Shown here piece after piece: positions 1-8,924 of a stretch of DNA of 64,000 nt (positions within the stretch are counted from its first letter, which is position 1; each line of letters starts with the position of its first letter). The notes beneath the pieces are model-generated. The model was not told where the DNA came from and ran no database searches. It saw only the letters and a list, made by a program, of their open reading frames with translations. The position numbers and the translations under genes are program-made. This stretch comes from Rhodoferax sp. GTDB taxonomy: Bacteria > Pseudomonadota > Gammaproteobacteria > Burkholderiales > Burkholderiaceae_C. The stretch covers positions 186,001 through 250,000 of the forward strand of contig JARLJH010000048.1 in NCBI GenBank assembly GCA_031291305.1, written 5' to 3'.

Positions 1-102
1 GCCCTGGCTGCTGACGGCCTGCAGCAAATCAATCAACGGGTTGCGCACTTGCGCCGGAGTGGCGTCTCGTGAGAGGGTGTAATGGAGTTGAAGCCTATGC
101 AC
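1..102 (-). CDS. ModE-type N-terminal HTH regulator (partial, runs off the left edge)
   Basis: Thirty-four codons are visible, from a GTG at 100-102 toward the left edge. An in-frame TGA lies just upstream, so this GTG is the furthest possible start. The visible peptide begins VHRLQLHYTLSRDAT and continues with NPLIDLLQAVSSQG, which resembles the start of ModE-like winged-helix proteins placed beside tungstate transporters. Many of those carry a C-terminal periplasmic-binding-like domain. It is divergent from tupBCA, so control of that operon by tungstate or molybdate is likely by inference. Only the N-terminus can be seen, so the family call is tentative. Confidence 0.6.
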   Translation of the reverse strand, partial: MHRLQLHYTLSRDATPAQVRNPLIDLLQAVSSQG

Positions 103-166
103 GGTAGTTCATATGGTCAGTGAATGCGTCGGGGGCTACGATACCGCATCTTGTTCGATACATTGC

Positions 167-907
167 ATGACGACCTTTATCGATAGCGCCGCCACTGCGT
201 TGCACCTCATTACCTCCCTGGATAGCCAACTGATCACCATTGTGGGCCGGTCGCTGGCCGTTAGCGCCAGTGCCAGCGCCATGGCCTGTGCGCTGGGGCT
301 GGTGCTGGGGGCGTGGCTGGGCGTGGCGCGCTTTGCCGGGCGCGGCGCGCTGCTGACGCTGCTCAATACGTTTTTGGCGGTGCCCTCGGTGGTGGTGGGC
401 TTGGTCATTTACCTGTTGCTGTCGCGCAGCGGGCCGCTGGGTTATCTGGGTTGGCTGTTCAGCTTCAAGGCGATGGTGTTGGCGCAGGCCGTGCTAGTGC
501 TGCCGGTGGTCACCGCGCTGACACGTCAGGTGGTGGAAGATGTGCAACTGCAGCATGGTGAACAACTCCAGTCACTCGGAGCCCGGCCGTTGTTGCGAAG
601 CCTGCTGCTGGCTTGGGACGAGCGATATGCCCTGCTCACGGTGATCATTGCTGGCTTTGGCCGCGCCGTATCGGAGGTGGGTGCGGTGATGATTGTTGGC
701 GGCAACATCGACGGCTTCACGCGGGTGATGACCACCGCCATTGCGCTGGAGACCAGCAAGGGCGACCTGCCGCTGGCGCTGGGCCTGGGCTTGATCCTGC
801 TGGGGGTGGTGTGGCTACTCAATGCCTGCATCTCCTTGCTGAAACGCTGGCGTCAGACGCACGAGGCCGGGGCGTTGGCATCGCCTGTTCTGGGGGTGTC
901 GGTATGA
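167..907 (+). CDS. tupB: Tungstate ABC transporter permease TupB
   Basis: Inner-membrane permease for tungstate import, partner of TupC (ATPase) and TupA (binding protein). The protein is strongly hydrophobic, with about five membrane segments. The EAA-type loop that contacts the ATPase is visible as LGARPLLRSLLLAW. The later stretch EVGAVMIVGGNIDGFTRVM is typical of TupB/ModB-like permeases. The frame is open from an ATG at 113, but the ATG at 167 (MTTFIDSAATAL) starts where family homology normally starts and is preferred, giving 246 residues. First gene of tupBCA; a direct repeat CGATAC lies just before the chosen start. Specificity for tungstate over molybdate rests on the neighbouring TupA. 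Confidence 0.88.
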   Translation: MTTFIDSAATALHLITSLDSQLITIVGRSLAVSASASAMACALGLVLGAWLGVARFAGRGALLTLLNTFLAVPSVVVGLVIYLLLSRSGPLGYLGWLFSFKAMVLAQAVLVLPVVTALTRQVVEDVQLQHGEQLQSLGARPLLRSLLLAWDERYALLTVIIAGFGRAVSEVGAVMIVGGNIDGFTRVMTTAIALETSKGDLPLALGLGLILLGVVWLLNACISLLKRWRQTHEAGALASPVLGVSV

Positions 908-917
908 GGATGCGTCC

Positions 918-1637
918 GTGAGTGCATTGTTCGAACTCTCGGGCGTGGGTGTTCAGTTCGGCTCTGCGTCGCGCGGGGTTCGGGCGCTGTCGGCGGTTGA
1001 CTTGAAGATCCATGCGGGGGAGCGGCTGGCGCTGGTGGGTGCCAATGGCTGTGGCAAGAGCACTTTGTTGCGCCTGCTGCACGGTCTGATTGCCCCCACG
1101 GTGGGGCAGCTCAGCAGCCCGGACGCGATGCGTCAGGCCATGTTGTTCCAAAAGCCGTACCTGATGCGCCTGAGCGTGCAGGCCAATGTGGCGCTGGGTG
1201 CGTGGCTGCGCGGCACGCCATGGCGGCAGGCCAAAACTTGCGCGTTGGCCGCGCTGCAGCGGGTTGGCTTGGCAGATTTGGCGCAGCGCCAGGCGCGCGC
1301 TCTGTCAGGCGGGCAGCAGCAGCGCCTGGCTATGGCGCGGGCTTGGGCGCTGCAACCCCAGGTGCTGCTGCTCGATGAGCCCACCGCAAGCTTGGACCCA
1401 CATGCCAAGCGGGAGGTGGAGTCCCTGATGCACGAATTTGCCTGCCAAGGCCCCGACATGACACTCATTTTTGCCAGCCACAACCTGGGGCAGGTCAAGC
1501 GTCTGGCCAGTCGAGTGGTATACCTTGAGGGTGGACGGGTGATGGCAGACCTGTCGGTACACGATTTTTTCAACGGGTCGTTGCTGCAGGAACAGTATCC
1601 GGCGGCCCATTTTTTTGTCAAAGGAGAATCCCTGTGA
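918..1637 (+). CDS. tupC: Tungstate ABC transporter ATPase TupC
   Basis: Cytoplasmic ATPase subunit of the tungstate importer, 239 residues. The Walker A (GANGCGKST), signature (LSGGQQQRL) and Walker B (VLLLDEPTAS) motifs are all intact, with a switch histidine in ASHNLGQ. There is no C-terminal TOBE domain, unlike ModC in the same window, which fits TupC rather than ModC. The start is a GTG at 918 preceded by a GAGGA ribosome-binding site. The 3' end overlaps the start of tupA by four bases (GTGA), so translation is probably coupled. Confidence 0.9.
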   Translation: MSALFELSGVGVQFGSASRGVRALSAVDLKIHAGERLALVGANGCGKSTLLRLLHGLIAPTVGQLSSPDAMRQAMLFQKPYLMRLSVQANVALGAWLRGTPWRQAKTCALAALQRVGLADLAQRQARALSGGQQQRLAMARAWALQPQVLLLDEPTASLDPHAKREVESLMHEFACQGPDMTLIFASHNLGQVKRLASRVVYLEGGRVMADLSVHDFFNGSLLQEQYPAAHFFVKGESL

Positions 1638-2491
1638 AACCAATGAAATCATCGTCAGTTTGCAAGCATTTTTGGCCTCTAGCCCTTTTGGGTAAAGGAC
1701 TTGTAGCTGCATTGGCTGTAGCATCCATTAGTCTGAGTGCGAGCGCTCAGGCTCAGTCGATTGTGGTGGCATCGACGACGTCCACCGAGCAATCGGGCTT
1801 GTTTGGCTATCTGCTGCCCGAGTTCAAGAAGGCCAGTGGTATCGACGTGAAAGTGGTCGCCGTGGGCACTGGTCAGGCCATCGACATGGGGCGCCGAGGT
1901 GATGCTGATGTGCTGTTTGTGCACGACAAGGTGGCCGAGGAAAAAGTGGTGGCCGAGGGATTTGTCGTTAAACGTTTTGAGGTTATGTACAACGATTTTG
2001 TGTTGATCGGCCCCAAGGCCGACCCGGCCAAGACCAAAGGCAATGACATCGTCGAAGCGCTCAAGAAGGTTGCCGCCACCAACTCGGGCTTTATTTCGCG
2101 TGGCGACAAAAGCGGCACCAACGCGGCAGAGCTGCGTTTCTGGAAGATGGCCGACCTGACGGACAAGATGGGCGTCGGCTACAAGTCTTGCGGCTGCGGC
2201 ATGGGCCCGGCGTTGAACATGGCATCGAGCACCGGCGCCTACGTGCTGGCTGACCGTGGCACCTGGCTGAACTTCAAGAACCGCGGTGACCTGACGGTGC
2301 TGGTGGAAGGTGACAAGCGCCTGTTCAACCAGTATGGCGTGATGTTGGTCAATCCGGCCAAATTCCCGCAAGTCAAGGTGGCCGAGGGTCAGAAGTTCAT
2401 CGACTGGCTGATCTCCAGCGCTGGCCAGAACGTGATTGCCAACTACAAAATTGGTGGCGAGCAATTGTTCTTCCCGAACGCGGCCAAGTAA
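1634..2491 (+). CDS. tupA: Tungstate-binding periplasmic protein TupA
   Basis: High-affinity periplasmic tungstate-binding protein, 285 residues. A long signal peptide ends near SASAQAQ, followed by the family oxyanion motif VVASTTSTEQSGL and by GTGQAIDMGRRGDADVLF, the hallmark TupA segment. The later FISRGDKSGTN is the second ligand-binding loop. The start is GTG at 1634 with AAGGAGAA seven bases upstream; an in-frame ATG at 1643 is an alternative. The DNA encoding the signal peptide coincides with a copy of a dispersed repeat (1668-1711), which may explain its unusual length. Confidence 0.92.
   Translation: MKPMKSSSVCKHFWPLALLGKGLVAALAVASISLSASAQAQSIVVASTTSTEQSGLFGYLLPEFKKASGIDVKVVAVGTGQAIDMGRRGDADVLFVHDKVAEEKVVAEGFVVKRFEVMYNDFVLIGPKADPAKTKGNDIVEALKKVAATNSGFISRGDKSGTNAAELRFWKMADLTDKMGVGYKSCGCGMGPALNMASSTGAYVLADRGTWLNFKNRGDLTVLVEGDKRLFNQYGVMLVNPAKFPQVKVAEGQKFIDWLISSAGQNVIANYKIGGEQLFFPNAAK
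1668..1711 (+). repeat. Dispersed short repeat, copy inside the tupA signal-peptide region
   Basis: This segment contains GCCTCTAGCCCTTTTGGG, then TAAAGG, then GTAGCTGCA. It aligns with copies at 22731-22780 and 8925-8973 (CCCTT.TG..TAAAGG core with a trailing GTAGCT or similar). The other clear copies are intergenic; this one is translated as part of the TupA signal peptide. Confidence 0.55.
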
Positions 2492-2502
2492 GGCCAACGG
2501 CG

Positions 2503-3330
2503 ATGACGCAGATGAACAAGCTGCTGCTGGGCTCACTGGCAGTAGGTCTGGCAGGTTGTGCCAGCATGGAGAGGTCCGGCCCGGTGGCTGTGGTGAGTCC
2601 GACTGCGGTCTCGGTATATGCAGCAGGTAGTCTGCGCGCTGCCTTGACCACCATCGCCAATGACTACGAGGCACGCACCGGCCAGAAAATCGTCTTGACC
2701 TTTGGTGCCTCGGGCTTGCTGCGTGAGCGTATTGAGAGAGGCGAGGCTGCGCAGGTGTTCGCCTCCGCTGACACCGATCACCCGCAGCGCCTGGCAAGCC
2801 AGGGCGGCTGGCAACCGTCCATCGTGTTTACGCGCAACACCTTGTGTGCCTTGACCAGTGACAAGATGGACGCCACACCGGCGACCTTGTTGGCCACATT
2901 GCTGCGACCAGAGGTGCGGTTGGGCACATCTACACCCAAGTCAGACCCTTCGGGTGACTACACCTGGACTATGTTTGAGAAAGCCGATGCGCTGCACGCC
3001 GGTGCGTTTGCCACCCTCAGCGCCAAGGCGCAAAAGCTGGTCGGCGCGGTGAATTTGCCCCAACCGCCAGAGGGGCGGCTAGCTTACGCCTGGATCATGG
3101 ACAAAGGTGATGTGGACGTGTTTCTGACCTATTGCACCAGCGCCGTTGCCGCACAGAAAGAAGTGCCCCGTCTGAAAGTCGTGCAGCTGCCACCGGAACT
3201 GAAGGTGGGTGCAGCCTATGGTATGACCGTGCGGCAGGACGCACCACCAGCCGCCAGCGCATTTGCCAAGGCTTTGTTGGCCCCTGAGGGACAGGCCGTG
3301 TTTGCCCGCTTCGGCTTTGGCGCACCTTGA
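2503..3330 (+). CDS. ModA-like molybdate/tungstate-binding lipoprotein
   Basis: Extracytoplasmic binding protein of the ModA/WtpA-like superfamily, 275 residues. A short signal with lipobox LAGC (residues about 16-19) predicts lipid anchoring. The mature part starts with SVYAAGSLRAAL and FGASGLLRERIERG, the oxyanion-binding segments typical of ModA-like proteins, and ends FARFGF. It lies 11 bases after tupA in the same direction, so it looks like a second binding protein for the one permease TupB. Whether it binds molybdate, tungstate or another oxyanion cannot be told. MNKLLLG at 2512 is an alternative start. Confidence 0.82.
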   Translation: MTQMNKLLLGSLAVGLAGCASMERSGPVAVVSPTAVSVYAAGSLRAALTTIANDYEARTGQKIVLTFGASGLLRERIERGEAAQVFASADTDHPQRLASQGGWQPSIVFTRNTLCALTSDKMDATPATLLATLLRPEVRLGTSTPKSDPSGDYTWTMFEKADALHAGAFATLSAKAQKLVGAVNLPQPPEGRLAYAWIMDKGDVDVFLTYCTSAVAAQKEVPRLKVVQLPPELKVGAAYGMTVRQDAPPAASAFAKALLAPEGQAVFARFGFGAP

Positions 3331-3347
3331 TCTGAGTTGTGCAATGG

Positions 3348-3380
3348 GGCACGACACGCGTAGTGCGGTCGTGCCTTTTT
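3348..3380 (+). terminator. Rho-independent terminator of the tup operon
   Basis: Perfect eight-base arms GGCACGAC (3348-3355) and GTCGTGCC (3368-3375) enclose 12 bases and are followed by five T. It lies between the convergent tup operon and azlD. Confidence 0.88.
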
Positions 3381-3430
3381 GGGCTGTAGCCCAATGAAAT
3401 CGGGCGCTGGAAGCAATCAAATAAGGTGCA

Positions 3431-3760
3431 TTACAACCACGCCGTGTTGCGCAGCAGCACATACACGGCGGTGGCCAGCAGAATGCTCAGCAGGGCATGG
3501 CGCTGCCACCATTGCAATCCCAGTGCCACGGACACCGCAGCCAATTCAGCCCACGGCCCATGGGGGTTGTCACGCGCGTTGCCCACCAGCGTGTGCAGCA
3601 GCAAAAGTGTCATGATGGCTAGCGGCAAAAAGCGTCCCAGCTGTTGCACCATCGGATGCTTCTTCAGGAATTTGGCTGCCAGAAACGGCAGCGCTCTCAG
3701 CCCAAAGGTCACGCCAGCCATGGCCGTCATCACGCCTAGCGCGTAAGTGGCGTTGATCAT
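3431..3760 (-). CDS. azlD: AzlD-family branched-chain amino acid export subunit
   Basis: Small membrane subunit (109 residues) of an AzlCD-type branched-chain amino acid exporter. Three to four hydrophobic helices are visible, with the family features MAGVTFGLRALPF near the start and HPMVQQLGRFLPLAIM in the middle. The longer open frame to 4030 is a shadow over azlC. The ATG at 3760 overlaps the azlC stop by four bases (ATGA), which fixes the start and indicates coupling. Confidence 0.87.
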   Translation of the reverse strand: MINATYALGVMTAMAGVTFGLRALPFLAAKFLKKHPMVQQLGRFLPLAIMTLLLLHTLVGNARDNPHGPWAELAAVSVALGLQWWQRHALLSILLATAVYVLLRNTAWL

Positions 3761-4464
3761 GGTGCCACCTTGGTCGGCAGCCACATGGGCAACACCATTC
3801 CTGCGACAACGCTCAGGGCAATGCTGATCAGCAAGGCTTGCTGTGGCATCACAGCCTGCGCCAGCGCGTAGCTCACCAGTGCCACCCACAGCGGCGTGGC
3901 GGTGTGGGCACTGCGCCACTGCTCCACGGCCAGTACGGCGAACAGGGCGGCTAGCGCAAAGTCCAAACCCACCAGCGGCACCTGCGCCTGCGCGCCAATC
4001 ACCGCGCCCAGCAGTGTGCCCAGCACCCACCAGCCCTGGTTGATCAGCGCCACACTGACCATCTGGCGCGTGGTGGTGCCTGGGGGCAGGGTGGTGAGTA
4101 CCGAATAAGTCTCATCGGTCAGGGCAAACACCAGATACCAGCGTGCCCAAGGTTGATGCGGTAGTTTGTTCAATAAGGACAGGCCATAAAACATGTGGCG
4201 CAAATTCACCACCAGCGTAGCCAGTGCGATGGACGCAAGTGGCATGCCCGCAGCCAGCATGGGCACCATCATGAACTGGGCTGCCCCCGCAAACACCAGC
4301 ACACTGGCGGCGACTGCCAGCCACCAAGTAGCCCCGGCTTGCACAAACAGAAAACCAAACACCATGCCCAACGGCACATAGCCCATGGCCACCGGGATGG
4401 ATAGCGACAAGACGGAGATGGGCGGGGCTTGCACAGCCGGGATTTCAGGGCTAACAGGACGCAT
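3757..4464 (-). CDS. azlC: AzlC-family branched-chain amino acid permease
   Basis: Larger subunit (235 residues) of the AzlCD exporter in the inner membrane. The sequence shows SIPVAMGYVPLGMVFGFL near the N-terminus, the conserved GAAQFMMVPMLAAG helix and NLRHMFYGLSL, all typical of AzlC. The frame stays open upstream to 4632, but the ATG at 4464 (MRPVSPEIPAV) is preferred because residues before it lack membrane character and overlap the next gene. No clear ribosome-binding site is seen. Confidence 0.87.
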   Translation of the reverse strand: MRPVSPEIPAVQAPPISVLSLSIPVAMGYVPLGMVFGFLFVQAGATWWLAVAASVLVFAGAAQFMMVPMLAAGMPLASIALATLVVNLRHMFYGLSLLNKLPHQPWARWYLVFALTDETYSVLTTLPPGTTTRQMVSVALINQGWWVLGTLLGAVIGAQAQVPLVGLDFALAALFAVLAVEQWRSAHTATPLWVALVSYALAQAVMPQQALLISIALSVVAGMVLPMWLPTKVAP

Positions 4465-4517
4465 GAGCAGACACAGTTGTGGTGAAAGTTGGAAGTCTTT
4501 GATGACGTTTGTCTGCC

Positions 4518-5039
4518 CTATGCAGCCGCGCTGCCACAGCCAGAAAGAACGTCCTGGGGGGTGGCGTGTGTGGCCAGCAGGGCACAGGCCTCGTCTCGCC
4601 AACGCTGTAGCGCGGTGAAGTAGCTTTCCCACAAACAGCCGTTACATCCGCGTCCACAGCAGTCTGTGGGGGCAGAGGGCGCAGCGCGCAGAGCCGTGTT
4701 CAAGTCGATGCCGCGCCCTTGCGCACAAGTCTGCAGGTGGGCCATCAAAGCTGTTGCGTCAGCCAGGTTTGCCACGGGAACGGTCACCGCATCGTGGCGT
4801 GTAAAACGGGCTTGCTGCCGCCCCTGAAAAACCCCAACTTCCGAAAACATGGCTGCTGGGCGCACCCAGAGGCCGAAGCTGCCGTACAAAGCGCGGTACA
4901 GCGTCATGTCTTGCAGGGTTTCACTGCACCGCACAGTGTTGATCACTTCGTACCAGCCGCCCTTGTAGTGGCGATAGAGCCCAGGCTGAGCTGGGTTGGC
5001 GGGCGGCAGTTCGGGAGGGGTGGGGCTGGAGCTTGGCAT
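4518..5039 (-). CDS. DUF1653 protein with C-terminal oxidoreductase-like domain
   Basis: A 173-residue protein with two recognisable parts. The first (about residues 15-80) resembles DUF1653: GLYRHYKGGWYEVI, HSET-like CSETLQDMTLYRALYG and LWVRPAAMFSE. The C-terminal part holds DCCGRGCNGCLWESYF, which matches the cysteine-rich oxidoreductase-like N-terminal domain found in small eukaryotic and bacterial proteins. Four clustered cysteines could bind a metal or cluster. Function unknown. The start at 5039 is chosen because the frame upstream overlaps the patatin gene. Confidence 0.75.
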   Translation of the reverse strand: MPSSSPTPPELPPANPAQPGLYRHYKGGWYEVINTVRCSETLQDMTLYRALYGSFGLWVRPAAMFSEVGVFQGRQQARFTRHDAVTVPVANLADATALMAHLQTCAQGRGIDLNTALRAAPSAPTDCCGRGCNGCLWESYFTALQRWRDEACALLATHATPQDVLSGCGSAAA

Positions 5040-5115
5040 GGGGTGCAGATTGTCTGCGATCTGGTTGGTCAAACCAGTGTGCCTGTGTTTGCCAGGTTGA
5101 TGGTTTGCCGCAGCC

Positions 5116-6009
5116 TCATGGGTGACTGGTCTGCCACTTCTGGATCGCCAGCCGCAAGCTCGGCATGGCCAGCGCCACGGCTTTCTCTCCTTCCAGAATG
5201 GCCTTGTCCTTCTGGTCAAAGTCGGTGGCGCCGATTTTGCCGACCTTTGGGCGAATGACGACATCGGCGTGCGCGAGCTCTTGTTCGCCCAAGCGTTTGA
5301 TCATGATGATGAGCGATTGGTCAATCACATTGCTGATGCCGTCAAACACCACCCGCCGGTCCAACTGCCCCGAAATGTCCACGGCCACCACGATGTCGGC
5401 GCCCAACTTACGCGCGGCGTCCACCGGCACCGGGCTGACCAGGCAGCCGTCCACATAGGTCTTGCCCGCAATTTGCGTGGGTTTGAAAAACACCGGGAAG
5501 CTGCTGGAGGCACGCACCGCCTGGCCGGTGTTGCCGCGGGCAAAATCCACCCGCTGGCCGGTGTCGCCCTGAGTGGCGACAGCTACAAACGACTTGGGCA
5601 GCCGCTCGATGGGGCGGTTGTTGACCAGCTCGTTGACGTAGTCCTGTAATTTTTGGCCAATCACCAGGCCCTCCCAGGGGCTGCGCAAATTGAAGTCGGT
5701 GACTTTGCTCTCATCCAGTGCAAACGCCAGCTCCTGCAGCGCAAAGCCGTCCAGGCCGCTGGCGTACAGAGCCCCCACCACGCTGCCAGCGCTGGTACCA
5801 GCCACCAGATCGAGTTTCAGCCCCTGTGCTTCCAGCGCCTTGATGACGCCCACATGGGCAAAGCCTTTGGTGCCACCGCCGCCTAGGGCAATGCCGATGC
5901 GTGGCTGGCGCGGAGGGTTTGGCGGTGCGGGTGCAGGGGCAGGTGCGGGCGGTGTGCTGCAGGCTGCCAGCAAACTTGCGGCAGACAATAGGAGAGAACG
6001 ACGAAACAT
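5116..6009 (-). CDS. Patatin-like phospholipase, lipoprotein (RssA-like)
   Basis: Serine acyl hydrolase of the patatin family, 297 residues. A signal peptide with lipobox LAAC (about residues 13-16) is followed by a proline/alanine linker. The core has the oxyanion-hole glycines IALGGGGTKGFAHVGV, the nucleophile elbow GTSAG and the catalytic aspartate in VDGCLVSPVPVDAA, so the Ser-Asp dyad is intact. It probably acts on phospholipids at the envelope. Substrate unknown. It lies upstream of the DUF1653 gene on the same strand, 76 bases apart. Confidence 0.88.
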   Translation of the reverse strand: MFRRSLLLSAASLLAACSTPPAPAPAPAPPNPPRQPRIGIALGGGGTKGFAHVGVIKALEAQGLKLDLVAGTSAGSVVGALYASGLDGFALQELAFALDESKVTDFNLRSPWEGLVIGQKLQDYVNELVNNRPIERLPKSFVAVATQGDTGQRVDFARGNTGQAVRASSSFPVFFKPTQIAGKTYVDGCLVSPVPVDAARKLGADIVVAVDISGQLDRRVVFDGISNVIDQSLIIMIKRLGEQELAHADVVIRPKVGKIGATDFDQKDKAILEGEKAVALAMPSLRLAIQKWQTSHP

Positions 6010-6077
6010 AAATCTTTCGGTGTTTTAGGGCATTTGCCCTTATTTTACCTACGTTAATAGCTATCTATTTAATAGTA

Positions 6078-8867
6078 TTAGGTGGCTGTCTGCGGGGAGG
6101 GCTCATGCAGTACAACCTGGTTACGGCCAGCCTCCTTGGCTCTGTACATGGCCTCATCCGCCTGGTGCAGGATGATCTCCTGATCGGTCTGGCTGGGGTC
6201 AAATACAGCCACACCCAGGCTGGCGGTGCAATGGTGCTCAATGAGTTGGCGGGCATTGCCGTTGTGATTGCTGGCGCGAGCGAGCCGATAGACTTCTGAC
6301 AGTGATTGGCGGATTTTTTCGGCGATGGTCATGGCCAGTGCTTTGGATGCCTCCATCGTGGTGTCCAACTCGCTGAGCACCACCACGAACTCGTCGCCAC
6401 CCAGGCGGGCCACAGTGTCTACCTCGCGCACGCTGGCTTTCAGCCGCTGTGCCACTTCAATCAGCAACAGGTCGCCAAAGGCATGGCCATAGGTATCGTT
6501 GAGCGGTTTGAAGTTGTCCAGATCGAGAAACATCACCGCGCCAAAGTGGCCGTTGCGCTTGTTCGCCAGCAAAATTTGGCTCAGGCGGTCGGTCAGTAGT
6601 CGGCGGTTGGGGAGGTCGGTCAACGCATCAAAAAACGCCAATTGCCGCACCCTGTCTTCAATGGCCTTGCGCGCTGAGATGTCCGAGAACAGGGCCACGT
6701 ACTGGCGTGTGACACCTTGCTCGTCGCGCACCGCGCTGATGGTCAGCAGCTCGGGGTAAATCTCGCCGTTTTTGCGGCGGTTCCAGATCTCGCCGCTCCA
6801 GTGGCCGTTGACCAGCAGGGCTTTCCACATGGCTTCGTAAAAGCCGCGGTCCTGACGCTCGGACTTGAGCAGGCGCGTGTGTTTACCAATCACCTCGGCG
6901 CGCGAGTAGCCGGTAATCTGGCAGAACGTGTCGTTCACGTTCAGGATATAACCTTGGACGTCGGTGATGCTGATGCCTTCATGTGCGTGGCTGAATACGC
7001 TGGCGGACATTTCCAGATGCAACTGGGCTCGTTTGCGCTCGGTGATATCGCGCAAAAATGCAAACATGTCCCCACCACCATTGATGTTGACGGTGAGGCT
7101 GGCTTCCACGTTCCACAGCGACCCGTCTTTGCGGCGGTGGCAGGTTTCAAACTGTTCGCGCCCGGTCCGGTACAGGCGCACGATGCGCTCGGCGACTTCC
7201 TCGGTGTTTTCGGTGGCTTCCAGATCCAGCACAGACATTTGCAGCAACTCGTCCTCGCTGTAGCCCGACATGGCGCAGTAAGCCGGGTTGACCTGTAGCA
7301 GCCGCCCTTGCTTGTCGGCGCGGTAAAAGCCGTCCAGAGTGGTTTGCAGCACTGCCTGCAGGGCCGTGTAGCTGTGCTGCAAGGTTTCCTGGATCTGCTT
7401 GAGATCGGTGATGTCCTGCAGCGAGCCCACCAGCTTGCTGACCTCGCGCCGAGCATTGCGCTGCACTTCACCGCGCGCCAGGTAGTAGCGTTGTGAGCCG
7501 TCGCGGCGCATGGAGCGCAGTTCCAACTCATAGGGTATGCCGTAGTGCAGCGCCTTGTTGACTGCTTCCTTGAAATGTTGCGCGTCGTGCGGGATGTACA
7601 GCGTGGGCAGTTGCTCCATGGTGGGGGCACCCTTGGCGGGGTCTCTGCGAAAGAACTGGAACAGTTCGTCAGACCAGGTGACCGTGTCGCTGTCGATGTC
7701 CCACTCCCAACTGCCCACATGGGCCAGCGCCTCGGTGCGCGACAGCACGTCTTGCTGGGCTTGCAGCTTCTGGTTACGTTGCGCCAGCGTGGCCAGCAGG
7801 GTGTTGAAGGCGCGGATGAGCTCGCCAATCTCACCTGGCGCACCCACAGGCAGGGACCGCGGAATGCCTTCGCTGACCTCGCTTCTGCCAATGGCGCGGA
7901 TGGTGTTCAGCACGGGTGCCAACTGGTGGCGGACCAGCCACCAGGTCAGGCCACCAGCCAGCAAGGTGAGCAGCAGGGTGGTGTAGAACATGCGTTGCTG
8001 CATGGCGCGCATCGGCGCAAACGCCTCCTCTGTGGGCAGGGTTGCAGACATGACCCAGCCAGAGCTGGGCACGGTTTTGTCAGAGGCCAGAATTTCTTGT
8101 CCCTGCGGGCTCATCAACACCAGCGAGCCCTGAAATCCATTGATAAAGTGGTCCAGCGTTGGATTCACGCCCGGCGAGGGCAAGGCTTCCATGATGCGTG
8201 AGGTGTCGGTGGCGGTGATGACGCGCCGCTGCAGCGGGTCCACCAGCACGTAGCCTCCCGTTCGGCCAAAGTTGTTGTTGGTGACGATGCGCAAAAAGTT
8301 GGGTTTTCTCAGATTGGTTAGTCCAGTGATGGCGCCAATGGTTTGGCCACTGGCATCCTGTATCGGGACAGAAATGCCAAATAGTGGTGCACCCAGACCC
8401 GCGTCCACAAACACCTGCCCAATGCTGACCCGCGATTCATTCAAGGCCACATTCACCGACGGGAGATTCAGACGGCCCCGGCCCACGCGGCCAGCGTCTG
8501 TTGGTGCTTCGGCAATGGCGTAGCCTTTGGCATTGACCACCAGCACGCTCTCGTTGAACTCGCGGCGCAAAATGGGCTGCTGGTCAAGTTGGTTTTTCAG
8601 CGCGGCCGGGTCATTGAGTCGTTCAGGGGTGATTTCCTTGGCCACCAGTTGTAGCCACAGCAGTCGCTCGGTGAGGCGCTCATCGACCTGTCGTGCCAGC
8701 AGCGACACGGTGGCGTATTGCTGCGCACTGAGCTCCTCGCGCATGTCGTTTTTTAACTCGACGCTGGCGTAAAACGACAGCGACCACAAGCTGGCCAGAA
8801 AAATGGCCATGGTGGACAGGGTGACGCGGGTCTTGATCGAATGCCGCGCCAAGAAGTTGAGCTGCAT
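6078..8867 (-). CDS. Membrane PAS/GGDEF sensor diguanylate cyclase
   Basis: A 929-residue signalling protein. Residues about 15-35 form a membrane helix, then a periplasmic Cache-like sensor extends to about 290, then a second helix (TLLLTLLAGGLTWWLV) and a HAMP region. Three PAS domains follow (about 375-490, 495-620, 625-750). The C-terminal GGDEF domain (about 765-925) has an intact ARLGGDEFVVVL active site, so synthesis of cyclic di-GMP is expected. No EAL domain is present. The ligand is unknown. It is transcribed alone, with a dispersed repeat copy upstream. Confidence 0.9.
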   Translation of the reverse strand: MQLNFLARHSIKTRVTLSTMAIFLASLWSLSFYASVELKNDMREELSAQQYATVSLLARQVDERLTERLLWLQLVAKEITPERLNDPAALKNQLDQQPILRREFNESVLVVNAKGYAIAEAPTDAGRVGRGRLNLPSVNVALNESRVSIGQVFVDAGLGAPLFGISVPIQDASGQTIGAITGLTNLRKPNFLRIVTNNNFGRTGGYVLVDPLQRRVITATDTSRIMEALPSPGVNPTLDHFINGFQGSLVLMSPQGQEILASDKTVPSSGWVMSATLPTEEAFAPMRAMQQRMFYTTLLLTLLAGGLTWWLVRHQLAPVLNTIRAIGRSEVSEGIPRSLPVGAPGEIGELIRAFNTLLATLAQRNQKLQAQQDVLSRTEALAHVGSWEWDIDSDTVTWSDELFQFFRRDPAKGAPTMEQLPTLYIPHDAQHFKEAVNKALHYGIPYELELRSMRRDGSQRYYLARGEVQRNARREVSKLVGSLQDITDLKQIQETLQHSYTALQAVLQTTLDGFYRADKQGRLLQVNPAYCAMSGYSEDELLQMSVLDLEATENTEEVAERIVRLYRTGREQFETCHRRKDGSLWNVEASLTVNINGGGDMFAFLRDITERKRAQLHLEMSASVFSHAHEGISITDVQGYILNVNDTFCQITGYSRAEVIGKHTRLLKSERQDRGFYEAMWKALLVNGHWSGEIWNRRKNGEIYPELLTISAVRDEQGVTRQYVALFSDISARKAIEDRVRQLAFFDALTDLPNRRLLTDRLSQILLANKRNGHFGAVMFLDLDNFKPLNDTYGHAFGDLLLIEVAQRLKASVREVDTVARLGGDEFVVVLSELDTTMEASKALAMTIAEKIRQSLSEVYRLARASNHNGNARQLIEHHCTASLGVAVFDPSQTDQEIILHQADEAMYRAKEAGRNQVVLHEPSPQTAT

Positions 8868-8924
8868 GCAGCCATGCTAACGCCTGTCTGCGTGTTGGCG
8901 AAGTAGGTTGCTGATCTTTTACAA

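Noticed and set aside
1679-2797. A 372-codon minus-strand frame across tupA
   Set aside because: Shadow of tupA and the next gene; Arg/His-rich, no family features, no ribosome-binding site.
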